A DNA stretch of 64,000 nt from Boswellia sacra. Its lineage: Eukaryota; Streptophyta; Magnoliopsida; Sapindales; Burseraceae. A program made the position numbers and the translations under genes. Below the pieces are notes generated by a model that was not told the DNA's origin, made no database searches, and worked only from the letters and a program-made list of their open reading frames with translations. The stretch's first letter is position 1. Each line of letters begins with the position of its first letter. Below are positions 48,393-61,563 of the stretch, piece by piece. The stretch is taken from the NCBI GenBank assembly GCA_013180625.2, contig SNVD02010475.1, positions 124,001 through 188,000 on the forward strand. Reading direction: 5' to 3'.

Positions 48393-48864
48393 TCCATACC
48401 TAGAGAGTGAAAAATGAGTCATATATCTCAAAACATAAGCATGTGGTATAGATGGTATATTAAGCATGTAATTATCCTCTCACTCAATTCAATATACATC
48501 AAATTTACGTTCATCACGCGGCTGCCGTGCGTAATCGGTGGTGCTTGTATTAATTACACAATGGATGATGTCATTAAGACAAAGTCATGACAACAAGTCT
48601 TGCAATACAATTATATATTAAAAAAGGAATACTAATAACACTTTCTTTGTATTGACACGGTCAATTAATTTTTATTAATATGGATTATTTTAAATATTAA
48701 CTATAAAAATAAATTAAAGATTTTAATTATTATTAGAGATTTTAAATTCTTAAATTCGAAGAAATCATACTTGAAGTTATTTGCTTAATAATTGATTTAC
48801 TATTTTATTTGAGATTTTTACATATATTGCATGCATGCATGCATGTTTGCAGTATGTATGTAGA
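48130..48864. other. Proximal upstream region of the UGT gene
   Basis: AT-rich DNA with an (AT)n run at 48364-48389. No specific regulatory motif can be assigned with confidence. Confidence 0.4.
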
Positions 48865-51190
48865 AGTCTTATGTAAACAGAGGAAAAAACAATGTCAAGT
48901 ATTTTCTTGTAGGTTTCTAATGTTAAAATATTGAGTGACCATTTTAACCATAATAAATGAAAACAAGAGTTCATAGGAATCACTTATTGAAATGGACTTG
49001 CACATTCGAAAAATAAGAGAAAAAAATGCATTGTTAATAAAAATATATTATCAAAGAAAGACACTAATATTTTCTCAAAGTCACCTCCTCAATAAAACTA
49101 CCTACCCTTGCAAGAATTTCGGCTCGTGCTAAAATCCTTAGACGGTAGACTACAAATAGAACACGTCGATATTGTTATTTAATATCTCCCCATTCAAATC
49201 GCAGTTCGAATTTCAATTAGTTTCAAAAGAAACTTGAGTAAGATGTCTCTTCGATATACACGAATAAGCACTTCTCATGCATGGCCGTGATAGGATGCAA
49301 AGTGTGTGCGTGGGGTGTTCGGGGGGCAATTGATAATTTCATTGTTTTGTTAAACAATAAAGAATGTAAAAATACTAATAGAAATTACTATTAACAGAGT
49401 AAAAAATCGAATAGATCCTAATGATATGGAAATATGAGAACTCTAAAAAGTTTTCATGTTGATGTATAAGAACTTTTAAACTTTTTGCTTTTTGGTGGAG
49501 TAGTTTTTTGAAAATTGAGAGAGCGAAATTTAGAGTGAGACTATTTGCATTCATAAACTTCTCTATGCACCCATTATTTAATAAATTTCTATTACAACGA
49601 TATTCTCAAACAAAATTACATCCATACCAAAATAATCTAGCTAATAAATTAAAAGTGAATTACTTTAAACACCCCTCAAACATTTTTTTATCATTAACCT
49701 TAAAATATTCCTGTTTAATATTAACACTAATTCTTTCTTTGCTTATTTTTGTAGAACCATGAAGGTACATATTTCATCGTTTTAATATACTAAACACTCC
49801 TAATGCTGATAGACTTATATTGTTCCACTAATACGTATTTTTTTAATTACTACTTATGCCTACTATGTATCAATACCCTCACTTTATATCTCTTTAACAA
49901 AAGTTGATCAAGATCTGCTTGGGTAGATTGTTTCTCTTCTTATTAGATGGTTTTTCAAGTTTAAAATTTTTTATGTAATTAATTCTCAAATGATTTCTAA
50001 AGAAACTTACAAATAATTTTATCGTGAGATTTCATCTTCTAAGTAAATTTTGGAAATGAAGTAAACAAAAAGAAATGAAAAAGATGTGGATCGAAGGGGG
50101 AGGATGAAGATTAAGAGATAGCTGCAATAAGCATCAAAGCCATTTAGGGATTTTGATGGGTGTATAGAGAAAAAAAAGAAAGAAAGAAAGATAGGATTTT
50201 AAAATTTTACTGATGGTTTTGTAGTACAATGGATGTGTTCTTCAAACTTTTTGGATTCAATTACTATTGCATTAATACTCGTACATTAATTCTCATTGGA
50301 CTTCTAGAATTAGTAGTCGGCATTGAGAGCATGGAATTAGATTGTACACCTACAATTATTATTTTTGTTGAAATTTACCTCCACTGCAAGATTCAATGGC
50401 TCATCTACAAGAAAGCATATCTCCCCATACAACTCGTAATTAATTAAGTGCTGCCGCGAGGTCAATTAAAGTTTGAAAATTTTCAGAGTTTTTGTCTAGG
50501 AGCTGAGAACCACTTGTCGGTTACCAGAACTGATTTTATTGGGAACTTTTATCCATATCTTTCCACTTTCCACGAGAACTCAACTCAAATCAAGAGCTGT
50601 TCCAAAGCTAATTATTAGCCAGCTAACTATCAGTCTCCAAATGCGAAAAACATGATGATTAATGATCAAGAGAAATACAAGCTATCGCATAGACAAATCA
50701 GTACAATGGTTATTTTCCACCACAGATGAGTATGCGGAGAAAACTGCTAACTCTTACTGACCAACCTACCTGTGTTCTAGAAACGATTGGTGCTATTTGA
50801 AGGGACGGAGGGATTAAGTTGACCCCACTGAAATGGAAAATGTTCCAATAATCTAACTTTCTCAAAGCTTTCATTTCACGTTAAAAAAATGGATTCGGCT
50901 TTCAAAAACCCATTTACCAACAAACATGGTCCACTTCAAATTTTTTACTTTGTCTGAATTTCAACTTGATCTTTGACTCACAAAGCACATGGTCCCTGGC
51001 CCCCTGATCCACTCCTCACCACTTTGAGTCTCTACACTTCTCTCAGCTTGTCATTGGCTTACTTAACTCAAGAGACACTCCTTTCAGCATTAAATTTTTA
51101 TTTTTTTACAGTTTTAGTTGCTTGTCTTACTCCATAACTTTTATTCTATTTGACTTCATATAAAGCTGCAATCATATTTTGAGAATTGAC
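48865..51190. repeat. Duplicated flank of the UGT gene, right copy (uninterrupted)
   Basis: Direct-orientation partner of 41705-46010, offset by about 7.2 kb. It continues without a break through the point where the left copy is interrupted: CTTGTCTTACTCCATAAC at 51123 corresponds to the two edges of the left insertion. There is no convincing gene inside. It lies upstream of the UGT gene and may include its distal promoter. Confidence 0.85.
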
Positions 51191-54100
51191 ATCAATAATT
51201 TAATTTTGATCCACGTAACGGAACGATCGAGATTGTTGATAAATTGATATACTTAAATATAATTTCTTAATTTCTTAATTTCAATTTTTAAATTATGTCT
51301 AATCAATAGCTCGAAAATTAGCATTAATGTATGTTTTATGTAAAAAAAATTATGTTAAAAGATGATCTATTTTCTTTACTAAATTGTTGTCACTTGATTT
51401 CTCACATTAAGCTCTAAGAAATCTTTCTTGAAATTATAGTAATGAATATTTTGACACTTAAATTTGATTTGTCAACAATATTTACCACAAACTCAATAAA
51501 AATAATGGATGGATAGATTAAAAAAATATAATTTTAATTTTATTTTATATATAAGTAAATATATATAGTTAATAATGTTACCACATAATACATAAATGAA
51601 TTATAAGAAAAAAAAAGATATAAGAAAAATATAATAAACTAATTAAAGTCTCATACTTGATGTAATTCCTTATTTAAATTAGGTCGCCTTCAATAAACAA
51701 AATTTATGGTTCCTTCCCCAGTAATCCCAAGTCCAACACAAGCTGAATTTCTAATTTTTGGGGTTCATGTCCTTTGTGATTGTTTAGAAGTCTTCTAGTG
51801 GCAACATAGAAATTCTATGCTAGAGTTACAAGTTCTCACCCTAGTTGTACAATGAAATAAATAACAAAGTAGATAAAATAAAATTTAATGCGCTAACTCA
51901 AATTGATCGAATCCTTCATTAAAATATTTGTACTTTAGCTACAATCTCTATGTTCAATCTAAAAACATAAACTAACAATATTGATGCAATTGTATTTACA
52001 TCTTCATTTTTTCAATCTATTATCAGTGGTTATTTTGTTGTTTGATAGGTTTTTATGGCATTTATAATTGTAATTTCTTACTAGATAAAAGAGCATTATG
52101 GTCAATTTATACTTTATTTCATCGTTTTTTTAAGGCAAAATAAACTTTTCAAACTTCTATCCTGTAAATAAATGAGTAGCTCTATTTAGCGTCCACTTTT
52201 AAAGTAATTGGACTCTGCCTTTTTATTTTTTATTTTAATTGACAATTTTATCCTCAAATAAAAATTTGAAGTGCAGATAATATGTTATAAAACCTAAATT
52301 CTTTTAAACATTTAATCTTAATTTTCTTATACACATTAAAAATCTTGAATGTGATTTTTCTAAATATAATTTATACATTGATTAACAATAATATCTTATT
52401 TTTAAAGTTATGCATAAATAAATTGTATCATAAGAGGAAAATAAAGATGAATAAATAAAATTTAATTAGAGTTTTTATTACTATTTTTTTAATCTCCAGA
52501 TTCGTTGCCATTATGTAGATTGCAAAAGCAAGAAACCATAGCAACTGAAACTTAATGCACTTATATAATATCAAGAAGAAACTGTGCTAATTGCTTGCCC
52601 AGAAAAGTGGATAATTCTTTATTTTCCTTGATTAGTTTCTATGGAAATAAAGAAGAAAATAGAAAAAAGAAAGGAAAAGGCAACTGAGTCTTTTGAAATG
52701 ATGTTGAAAGAATAATGTTTGTGATGAATTAATTGTTTTATACATACATCACCGGTGAAAGTAATCAAAATAAAGTTAGATTGCAATTGAAGAAGAATAA
52801 TTTAGGAATTATATGGGATTTATTGAGAGAATAATATGAAACTACAATTTTTAATGGAGTAAACTTAGAAATGAGGTCTAAAGAGTTAAAATGTGATGGC
52901 TGAGTAGAACCACGCTAAAGAAATTAACAAATTTGTGTCACTATCACTAAAAAATATGTAATCCATGATCATAACGTCCTCTTAATTTTAATTTGTTTCA
53001 CTATCAAAATATGACTATCCTATAGCGCGCAAGGAAAATATTTAACATAGTCATTAAATCACATGGAAAATATTTTGCTCAAAAGTCGTCATGTATATTC
53101 TTTTGCCACTGTACGATAAATAAATTAAATGATTAACATCAAGAACCACCAATACGTAAAATAAAAAAAATGCTATTATATGAATTGAGTTTCAACAAGT
53201 TGTTTAATAACAAGTTTAGTTGGGAGGTTCGGAATAAAGTTTAGTTTTATTATTATTATTATTATTATTCTGAAAAAGTTAGTAAAGTTGATTAATCGCT
53301 GCAATTTATTATACTATTAGATCGTTTATTTTGAGGTTTGAAGTCTAAATTTTAGTTATCACTCATCAAATACTATTGGTACATTTGATGCTCTATATTG
53401 TATTACACTAATTTCTTGGGTATTTTGTATTAGATAGAATAATATTACATAAGCTATAATCCTATATAATACTACAATGTGTTTGGTATACACTTGACTG
53501 AAAAAAATTTATAAAAAAAAATCACAAACCACCCTCCAACTTTCAAAAATTATAAATGCATGCAAACTATTGCATTTTTTATTAGCGGTCACTCAAATTT
53601 GTATGAAAATTCATCAATTAGATCCCAAATTCCAAAACAATTGGCTTTCTATTTCAAGTGAAGGTTAATTATATAATTTTCTTCAAGTTAATCTAGTCCT
53701 TTTTTAGCAGGTTAATTAAATTTGCCTCCTAAGGTTTGGGGAAACCGTTGTTGACCTCTATGTTTTTAGAAATTATCCGAATTGCGCCTACCACTGGCTG
53801 ATCACCCTTAGATTTAACTCAAAGGTACCTAATCATTAAGTTGACTCTAACAGACAGTAAATAGATTATAATGCCCTTGTGTCAGAGAAAATAAATAATA
53901 AAAAAATTTTAAGGTTAAAAAATAAAATAAAAAATTATATTTAATGATTTAAAAAAATTAAATCAACCTAAATCTAGATCGATTGAAAATTCAATCTAAG
54001 AACGTCGTCATCTAGCCAACCCAACAAAATAGTAATGCCCAAATCCCAAGAGCTACACCACAACAATGACACCCAAATCCCTATAACAAAAACCAGATGG

Positions 54101-54243
54101 TAGTTAAATTATAGTTAAAATCCTACTCCAACAACATCCAAACGACGGCTAAATCCAAATCCCAACCACACCATGCTAATGGCAATCAAACCCAAACTTT
54201 AACAACATCACCCAAATTCCAAAACTCATTGCCCTTACAACAT
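51191..54243. other. AT-rich intergenic DNA
   Basis: No gene, LTR or inverted-repeat element could be defined. An (ATT)n run lies at 53249-53270. The stretch 53500-53900 has the phrase structure of decayed plant repeats, but its ends are unclear. Confidence 0.5.
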
Positions 54244-54248
54244 CACAA

Positions 54249-54514
54249 GGGATGTAGCCAAAAATTTGTTGTAGGAGGGGCAAAAGAATTTTTAAACTTG
54301 TGGGGGTAGTTTTGAAAATTTTCAAACTTATAGAGGTGCACATGTCTATCATGTAAAGGATTCTGGACTAGTGTAATACATGTGAGGTTTTATTAGATAT
54401 ATCAAAAATTTTCAAAAATTTGGGAAGGGCGATTGATAATTTGTAAAATTTTTTCCAAGAATTAATAAGAAGGGGCGATTGCCTACTCCTATCCTTTCTG
54501 AGCTCCTTCTATGA
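54249..54514. repeat. Short hAT-like remnant
   Basis: The left part, GATGTAGCCAAAAATTTG then AGGAGGGGCAAAAG, and the right part, GGGGCGATTGCC then GAGCTCCTTCTATGAT, are roughly inverted and share the GGAGCC/GGGGCAA wording of the element at 794-2092. The ends are too diverged for a duplication check. Confidence 0.35.
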
Positions 54515-54743
54515 TTACAACCCCAAACAAAAACCACCAAATCCAATCGCTTCACAACATATTACCCCTAACAGCCTCATCACCACAAATAATCATACCA
54601 CCAATGGCAAGCCATAACAACACAACCTTAGCCACAAACCACTAAATTTTACCACTTCACAACCATAAGCGGATTTATGTTTAGACTAGGGGGCCTAGGC
54701 CTATAAGCACTAAAATTTTGCTCATGGTTTTTTAGAAGCCTAA

Positions 54744-56356
54744 TGATGACAACCAAAGACAGCAATCAGAAGTTCTTCTTAGACTAGCAAGAACATCGAG
54801 AATCGGACACCGAGGAATGGGTAAAAAAGTTAAATAGGCTAAGAACCGGTGTAGTATTGGTGGAAGAGGTTGAGACTCTAGGAATCATGGTTGCGAAATA
54901 GTGTATGCCAAGGTGTAAAAACCCAAAAATAGGGTTGGCACCTGTAAGCTAGAGATGACACCTCTAGCATTACAGGCACATACCTCTAGGTAGAAGTGAC
55001 GCCTGAAACTTTTGAAAACCCCAATGATGGCTTTAGAATCTAAAAACCTAGTGACACCTTTAGATTAGAGGCACGTGCCTATAAACTAGAGTCCCATATC
55101 AGGAAAAGAGCTCATTTTCTTGTAAACCGAGGCCTATAGAAGGGCACTCAGCTCCCACTTCAAGACATCAAATTTTGGGCTTGAAAATATCTTGAAAACA
55201 CATATTTCGAGGGATTCTAAATATTTTCGGAGATCTCCTTCAGTTTAATATTTTTGGTGTTCTCGGCGTCCTCTAAGGTGTCAACGCTAGTTAAAGATTT
55301 GGCTTTCAATTAAATTCGAAATTTGATAGGTTTTATGAAGGCCTCGTCTTGAGTTTAAATATGTTATTTGGATTAGTTTGCCATGTTTAGGTATAATTAG
55401 AAATAATTATGCCATGATTAGTTGAGTATTAGTATAGTTAATTAGTAGTTAATTGCCATGTTTAGTTTAGTTAATTAGTAAATTAATTGCCATCATTAGT
55501 AGTTTAATTAAGCATGTTTAGTAGTTAATTACATAGTTAATTAGTCGGTAATTAGTTGTTAATTAGTCATCAATTCATGTTTAATTAGTTGTTAATTATG
55601 CATGATTAGTAGATAGTTAGTTGATAATTAGCAATTAATTACGTGATAAATTAGCAATTAGTTAAGCATGATTAGAGGTTATTTAGTGATTAATTACGCA
55701 TGTTTAGCATAAACTGATTAATGATTTACGATATCACAATTAGCATAGAAATGACATGTTTAGATTAATATTTGTTTTCAATCATGCTTATTATTATTGA
55801 CGCCCTTATTTGATGATGGAGGATCTAATTTGGAATTCCCTCAGTTTACGATTGTGTAATTTATTTTATTGTAATTATATGGAGTGGTTGTAATCCCTAA
55901 TCCCTTTCCCTATATTTGATGGAAATTTAATATATTTTCCTCCTTTTTTCTATGAATGTATGCAAACTGTTATCGCCTCATATGTAATAAAAAGATAAAA
56001 ACGATTTTTTTGTAGAATAAAATGTAGGATCAAGATAGGAAAGCATCAATAGCCTAGAACTTAGAACTCAATAAACCCTTAATAAGGGCCAAATTAACGT
56101 CTAGTGGGTGTAACCGTACCTAACTTTTTAAATTCATCTTTAAAGAGGTAATGGGCAATTAGGTCTAGAAAAGCAAGGGTCGGCTACCGTCACTCAATTT
56201 TTCTCGTTGTTAATTGCCTGGGTAGCGGCTCCATTAGTTCTTTGGGTCTCAACTCTGTGATTTGACCTGTATGGCCCTCCAAGCATCTGAAAAGAGGCTT
56301 CAAAAAAGCTGTGCCGAGATTGTAAGCATTTAGAGTGGGGTAGAAGCCTTACTTAC
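54744..56356 (+). repeat. 5' LTR of the Tat/Ogre-like element
   Basis: The right end is fixed by the primer site: the LTR ends TTACTTACA. Its last 300 bases have the wording of Tat LTRs (AATGGGCAATTAGGTCTAG, GACCTGTATGGCCCTCC). The left end at TGATGAC is a guess. The interval 55400-55760 is a degenerate tandem array of TTAATTAGTAG-like units. Confidence 0.65.
55400..55760. repeat. Degenerate TTAGTTAATTAG tandem array
   Basis: Repeated ATTAGTAGTTAATT and GCATGTTTAG or CATGATTAG words at irregular intervals of about 20-30 bases. Confidence 0.75.
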
Positions 56357-56358
56357 AG

Positions 56359-56377
56359 TGGCGACTCCACTAGGGAC
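56359..56377 (+). promoter_or_regulatory. Primer-binding site, tRNA-Arg (Ogre/Tat) type
   Basis: TGGCGACTCCACTAGGGAC differs slightly from the TGGCGACTCCGCTGGGGAC used by Ogre/Tat elements. Confidence 0.8.
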
Positions 56378-57299
56378 CTAGAGAAGTTTATTTCGATGGC
56401 GAATATTGAGTTTTTTGTTCTTTGTTATTTATGTAATCCTAATGCATCACTACACTTTCACACACTACATAACTGCCTTTTATTTAACCGATGGCTTTGG
56501 TATGGGGAGTCCTCTTATTTCTCTCGAGCCTTGGAAACCCATATCACTGATAAACACCACCTTAAACACGTACCATTTGTTAGTATAAAAAAGGGCTAGC
56601 TTCCACTCGAGGGTGCCTTTCGCTCAAAGGGACCCTTAGCCATTGAACATGAGACTGAAGCCCATGCTAAATAAACTTATTTAGTATCCCTATGATCACC
56701 TTAAAATCTTTAATTGTTTGCATGAAATCCTTTGAGACATATTTGCAAACCTCTTATTGAAAGCCTTCTGTAACTTAGAACCTAGATAACATGAATTTCT
56801 GATGATGTTTCCATATTGACTGAATGATATCCACTCAATGTCGAACCATTGCTAGAGAAGTTAAGGTATCAGTCTTGGTTACATGATGTTTTCATCCATT
56901 TGGGAGAAGTTTGCACACCTCGAGACAATAAGTAACCACTTTCTAATTGTTTTGAAATTAAACACCAAAGATTGTGGGGTGTGCATGTGTCTAAAAATTG
57001 ACATGCACATCTCACTAATCACGGTTGTGATTTCTAAACAATTAGATAGGAGTCACGAATAGAATTTTGGACATTATATGGACTCACAAAAAGGACCACA
57101 TCTTGATAGAGTAACTATCAGCTTCTTATCCCCCAGTTTATGGGGAGCCAAATCTAGAAATCTTGGGGAGATGACTTCACCATTGTGTGGGAGAAATAAG
57201 ATTGAAAGGCTGACTATGCTATTGACTATACTTTTATGTTGTGTATAAGTATGCATTACATTCATGCATACATGTATTCATGTATCATGTTGACCCTTT

Positions 57300-58511
57300 G
57301 TGTTTGCAGTCATTATAGCTTGGTTTAGGCAAGAAAGTCGTTTACACAGAGTTGAAACCGTGGAGATAGAAAAAGACACAGTAGAATCAAAAGAAGAAGA
57401 AATCATGGTTGAACAGGATCCTTTAAGTGGAATGGATCAAATAAGGGTAGACATAGATGTTTTGAGACAACATATGTTGGATATGGTGAATTTGATAGCC
57501 ACCAGGCTTCCACTTACTACAAGGCCTGCTACAAGTCCCAATGGAGAAGGTTCTAGTAGGGGTCCACCTAATAGGTCAAGAGACAACAACATTGGCAATG
57601 GAGAAAGCTAGAACAACCCACACATTAAAGAGAGCTTTCATGATAAGAAGGAGTACCTCAAGGCCAAGGAGGTCAAGCAGATAGAAACTATAAGGAGAGA
57701 TCTGGAAAAGCTTTAAGGCTTGATGAAAAAGAAAGGCCTGGAGAAAATAGAAGACCTTGATGATATGCACATTGAGGGGCTGCCTTCAAAATTCAAGATG
57801 CCTAATCTTGTGAAATTCATAAGCGAAGGGAACCCAAAGTCTCACCTCCAACACTATACCACTATGATAGGAATGACAAACCCATCAAGAGAATTGATCT
57901 TGAAGTTCTTCATTCACTCACTAGAAGGGAGGGCATTAGAATGGTATCTCAAACAAGAAGATAGGTTAAGAGAAGACTGGACCAAGTTGTCTAAGAAATT
58001 CATTGATCAGTACTCTTACAACACCCTGTTGGATGTCACATTGTAAGATTTAGAGACAACTTGCCATAAGCAGGGCAAGACATTTTCGGAGTACTTAGTA
58101 CGATGGAGAGGAAAGGCTACACAGATGGTTTTTAGACCTTCAGAGAGAGACCAAGAAAGGATAGTGGTGAAAGGAGCTCTTGTGCCTATTCAGGATCATT
58201 TGACTGGGCTCTCGTTAAGAACATTTGAAGATCTGTATGATTATGGCATCCAGATTGAAGATGCTGAGGCTGAGCAGAAAAAGAATTTTCCTAGAAGAAA
58301 CTTCCAGTAAGGAGGAAGTGGAAGGCGGGGAGGACCTACCTCTAAAAGTATTGAAGTAAACGCCATTCGACTGCAAGGACAATTTAGCAACCTAAGGCAA
58401 TCATTGTCCAAGATCTTTGAGAAACTAAATGCATGTTTTGAGCTGCTACCCTTGCCAAAAAAGGGCCAACAGGTTCCTTCTCCACCTAACCATAAGTTTA
58501 ACGTATAATAT
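57300..58511 (+). pseudogene. Tat/Ogre-like gag, broken
   Basis: Readable in three main pieces: 57300-57611 (polar N-terminal part), 57720-58046 and 58125-58310. The middle piece holds the gag capsid core with FKMPNLVKFISEGNPKSHL, LEGRALEWYL and KKFIDQYSYNT, all typical of Tat gag. Stops lie at 57609-57611, 57713-57715, 58044-58046 and 58308-58310. The following part (NAIRLQGQFSNLRQSL) resembles the region before the zinc-binding segment. Confidence 0.8.
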
Positions 58512-59650
58512 CACTTTCATTAGACCACTAGCCGCCACATTGATAACTATACTCGTCTCAAACATGAGATACAAGATCTAATTGATAATGGCTGAATACC
58601 GGATCCTAGGAAGTAGTAACCCAACACTTGCAACAATCTGTTGCCAAATTATAAAAACATGCCACTGCCATGTGTAAACATAATTGACTCAGGAGTTACT
58701 GAAGAATAAATCCTAAGGTCCTTTGAGAAGAATGAAGAGGAAGAAATGAGGGCCAGAGTTTTAAAAGCCTTCTAGGAAAAATGGATAAGGATAAATGAGC
58801 AATAGTGTTCCAGTAGGAGACAGGAAGAAAGAGAACAGGCTAGAACATTGAGTGCCTTTAAGAGAGACTGGATGTCAAGAAAAGGAGCCAGACGACGTTT
58901 TCCAAATGGGAAGATAAAAGTGAAGAAGGAAAAGCCCTTCATAAAACAATAGATAGCTAGAAAAAGGGCTAGATGATGCTTGGAGGTAGAATGGAATAAA
59001 AAGAGTAAAAAAGAAGTACAAAGCAAGTACAAACCATTGAGAAAAGAAGATGAATACAATCCACTCAATGATGATGAGGACAAGCACATATCCACCTTTG
59101 TGAAGGATGAGGATGAATACACCTCGCTTGATAAAAGGGATGTGAGTACACATCGCTCAACGACACAGGAAGTCAAAGCGAATACACACCGCTGAGCAAG
59201 GAAGGAGATTTTAATAGGAACTCCCTGAAGGTTATCATGATAGACTCAGGGATCACTGAGGAAGAGATCTTATGATCTCTTAAGGAAAGAAAATAGGAAG
59301 ATACTAATGGGCCGATCCATGTAACTCTATTGGTAGTCAAGGTCTAAATTGAGGGAAAGCGGATGGAGATAACTATGCCAAAATTCAGAGATTGGATGAA
59401 AGAGAAGAAAAAAGAGGATAGACACAAGAAGGGGAAGGGGAAAGGGAAGGGGAATGGGAAGGAACCACTTAATGTAACGTCGTTGGCGGCTAATGTCTAC
59501 TCTCAAATAAAGGATAGGTCAAGGTCAAGGTAGAGTCATTAGAGAAAATAGGAAGATGGATGAAAGAGAGGACATGGTCACAATCAATCTAGGTTGGTGA
59601 CAATGACAGTGATAGCAATGAAAGAGTAGAAATGGTCTTACCATTTCACA
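58512..59650 (+). pseudogene. Post-gag polar region of the Tat/Ogre-like element
   Basis: Continues with TRLKHEIQDLIDNG, a segment near the end of Tat gag, then Lys/Glu/Arg-rich sequence with many stops. At 59050-59205 it contains about four units of an EYxxLxK-type repeat. The protease expected next cannot be identified with confidence; IMIDSGITEEE-like words near 59240 may be a remnant of its active site. Confidence 0.5.
59050..59205 (+). repeat. EYTPL-type repeat in the gag-pol spacer
   Basis: GAATACAATCCACTC, GAATACACCTCGCTT, GAGTACACATCGCTC and GAATACACACCGCTG start four units of about 35-60 bases. Translated they give EYNPL, EYTSL and related words. Confidence 0.65.
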
Positions 59651-60323
59651 ACAGATATATATATTAAATCTCTTTTAATGTGATATAATAAGAAATTAAG
59701 TTTTTTTTTTCTATTTGATAGTAGACGATAATTAGAAAGAAATAGATAAAAAAAACCTACAATACCCCTCTTCCTTTCTTACAAATAAATGTATCTTATC
59801 ACTTACTATAATGATACACTTACTATAATGATATGAGAAAGATCTGTCTATTGGTTGCTTACAGTTATACTGCACATATGATATTTTGGATTCAACAGGT
59901 TTGCGATTATGGTTAGAGCTATACGGTTCATGATTTTTGGTGTATTTTAATTTTTAATCCTACTTTGGGATTCATGATTATACAAGTTTTAATGAGATGT
60001 GTGTTCAATTATTTAATTTAACATTGATAAGAGAGGATGGACCAAATATCTATCTAGTATGAAATCCCATTGTATTTGACAGGACGAAGCTAGAAATTTA
60101 AGGTGATGTTGGTGTGGGGAGGGGAATTGTACATAATCATACTTATGAACACGAATTTGTTTTGCCTAAGCATTTGATCTGGATTGGAGACAAAAAGAGG
60201 GATACTGAATATGATTATTTAGACTTAAAATTTGAAAAACAAATATTCAATTATATTTATAATTCATATTTAAAAATAAATGGTAATTGTTAAGGAAGAA
60301 TATGGATTCTACAATTGTTTATG

Positions 60324-60475
60324 CAACAACCATAATGAGATTATATAAGACATTTTAGCTTATGAGCCAACAAAGCTGAAGGTGGTCTTTCCAGCTTAGC
60401 AATAACCATAACGAGATTGTACAAGATATTTTAGCTTATGAGCCAACAGAGCCAAATGTAGTCTTTCCAGCTTAG
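60324..60475. repeat. 76-bp tandem duplication
   Basis: Units 60324-60399 and 60400-60475 both contain TTTTAGCTTATGAGCCAACA and TCTTTCCAGCTTAG, with about a dozen differences between them. Confidence 0.85.
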
Positions 60476-60735
60476 CACTAGTGGTAGAACTATCACTCTT
60501 TTATTCACGCACTTATAATCTCTCTTTTAACCAAACATACATATACGTAATATATATCTAGATAATTTTGCATAAATCCATGGCCAAATATTCACTCTAA
60601 ACTTATAGTTGTGAAATTATTGAGTTGTTATAAGTAAAAATGATTACCTTTTAACTCCATTGAATTCACAGCCACACATTAATAATGAATGAGGAGCTAG
60701 TCACAAATTTATATTAAAAACTTAACTCAAAATTT

Positions 60736-60737
60736 TA

Positions 60738-60782
<45 letters not shown>
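60736..60782. repeat. (ATT)n microsatellite
   Basis: A trinucleotide run of more than 40 bases. Confidence 0.9.
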
Positions 60783-60785
<3 letters not shown>

Positions 60786-61563
60786 AAGGAAAGGATTTAT
60801 AACCCTATTTTTTATATAATTTCTTACATATATTATGAATTATTAGTTCATAATTAGAACAATACACACCTATATATATTTACACACACTCTTATAAATG
60901 ATTAGGGTATGTAATTGTATAACAAAAAGAAATAAAAGAGTTGTTAGAAGCTGTTGATACTCAACTCTATACAATCATAAAAGAATAATTGAACATCGCT
61001 ATTTAGACTTTACACTTGAAAATAAAGGGTTGTTGTAAGATGATTTTCCTTGTAATTTTTTAAGAGTTAAGTTATAGACTTTAATTAATTTTAAGAATCC
61101 TTTAATTGGTTCAAGATAGAAACACGATGAAAGGTTTTTTTTTTAACATGAATTGGATTTTAATATGCTCAAAGAAGGAAATATGACTTGGGATTATAAA
61201 CAACAGGGGCAATGTATTTATTTTATAAAATATATATGGAGGATTTAGAAACTTTGAAAAATTGAGAAAGGACAAGTGTCCCTCTGGGGCTCCGCCCTTG
61301 GTATTTGAGGTTTAGCTTTTAGATGATGATAAACAATATCATAAAATTATCATTCTTAGTATTATTGTGATTTGAGTGTTGAGGCAACAATGAGGACCAG
61401 AGATGTTGATGGGACTTGGTAATGGATATTGGCATGTAAAAGATGTGTAGGGGCATGACAAGATGACATAGACTTTAAGAAGAAAAGTAAACAATAAGGA
61501 GAGACAACCATTCCTCTCATTCTTTCTCTAATATTCTATTAGATATCCTCAAAGCAATTTGTC

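Larger units (their letters stand above)
54744..59650 (+). mobile_element. Tat/Ogre-like Gypsy element, 5' part only
   Basis: A long LTR is followed by a tRNA-Arg-type primer site, a leader of about 0.9 kb and a Gypsy gag with its downstream polar region. No protease, reverse transcriptase or integrase motif and no second LTR were found before the sequence becomes ordinary intergenic DNA at about 59650. It is therefore truncated. Ogre/Tat elements are typically over 10 kb. Confidence 0.8.
59651..61563. other. Intergenic DNA
   Basis: No gene seen. Contains a 76-bp tandem duplication (60324-60475) and an (ATT)n run (60736-60782). Possible ends of another hAT-like element lie near 60083 (GGACGAAGCTAG) and 61290 (GGGGCTCCGCCC), but their pairing is weak. 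Confidence 0.45.

Noticed and set aside
58772..59176. 134-residue Ser/Phe-rich open frame on the minus strand
   Set aside because: It is antisense to the Lys/Glu-rich region of the Tat/Ogre-like element; its composition follows from that.
60083..61302. Possible 1.2-kb hAT-like element from GGACGAAGCTAG to GGGGCTCCGCCC
   Set aside because: Ends pair only weakly and no target duplication was found.
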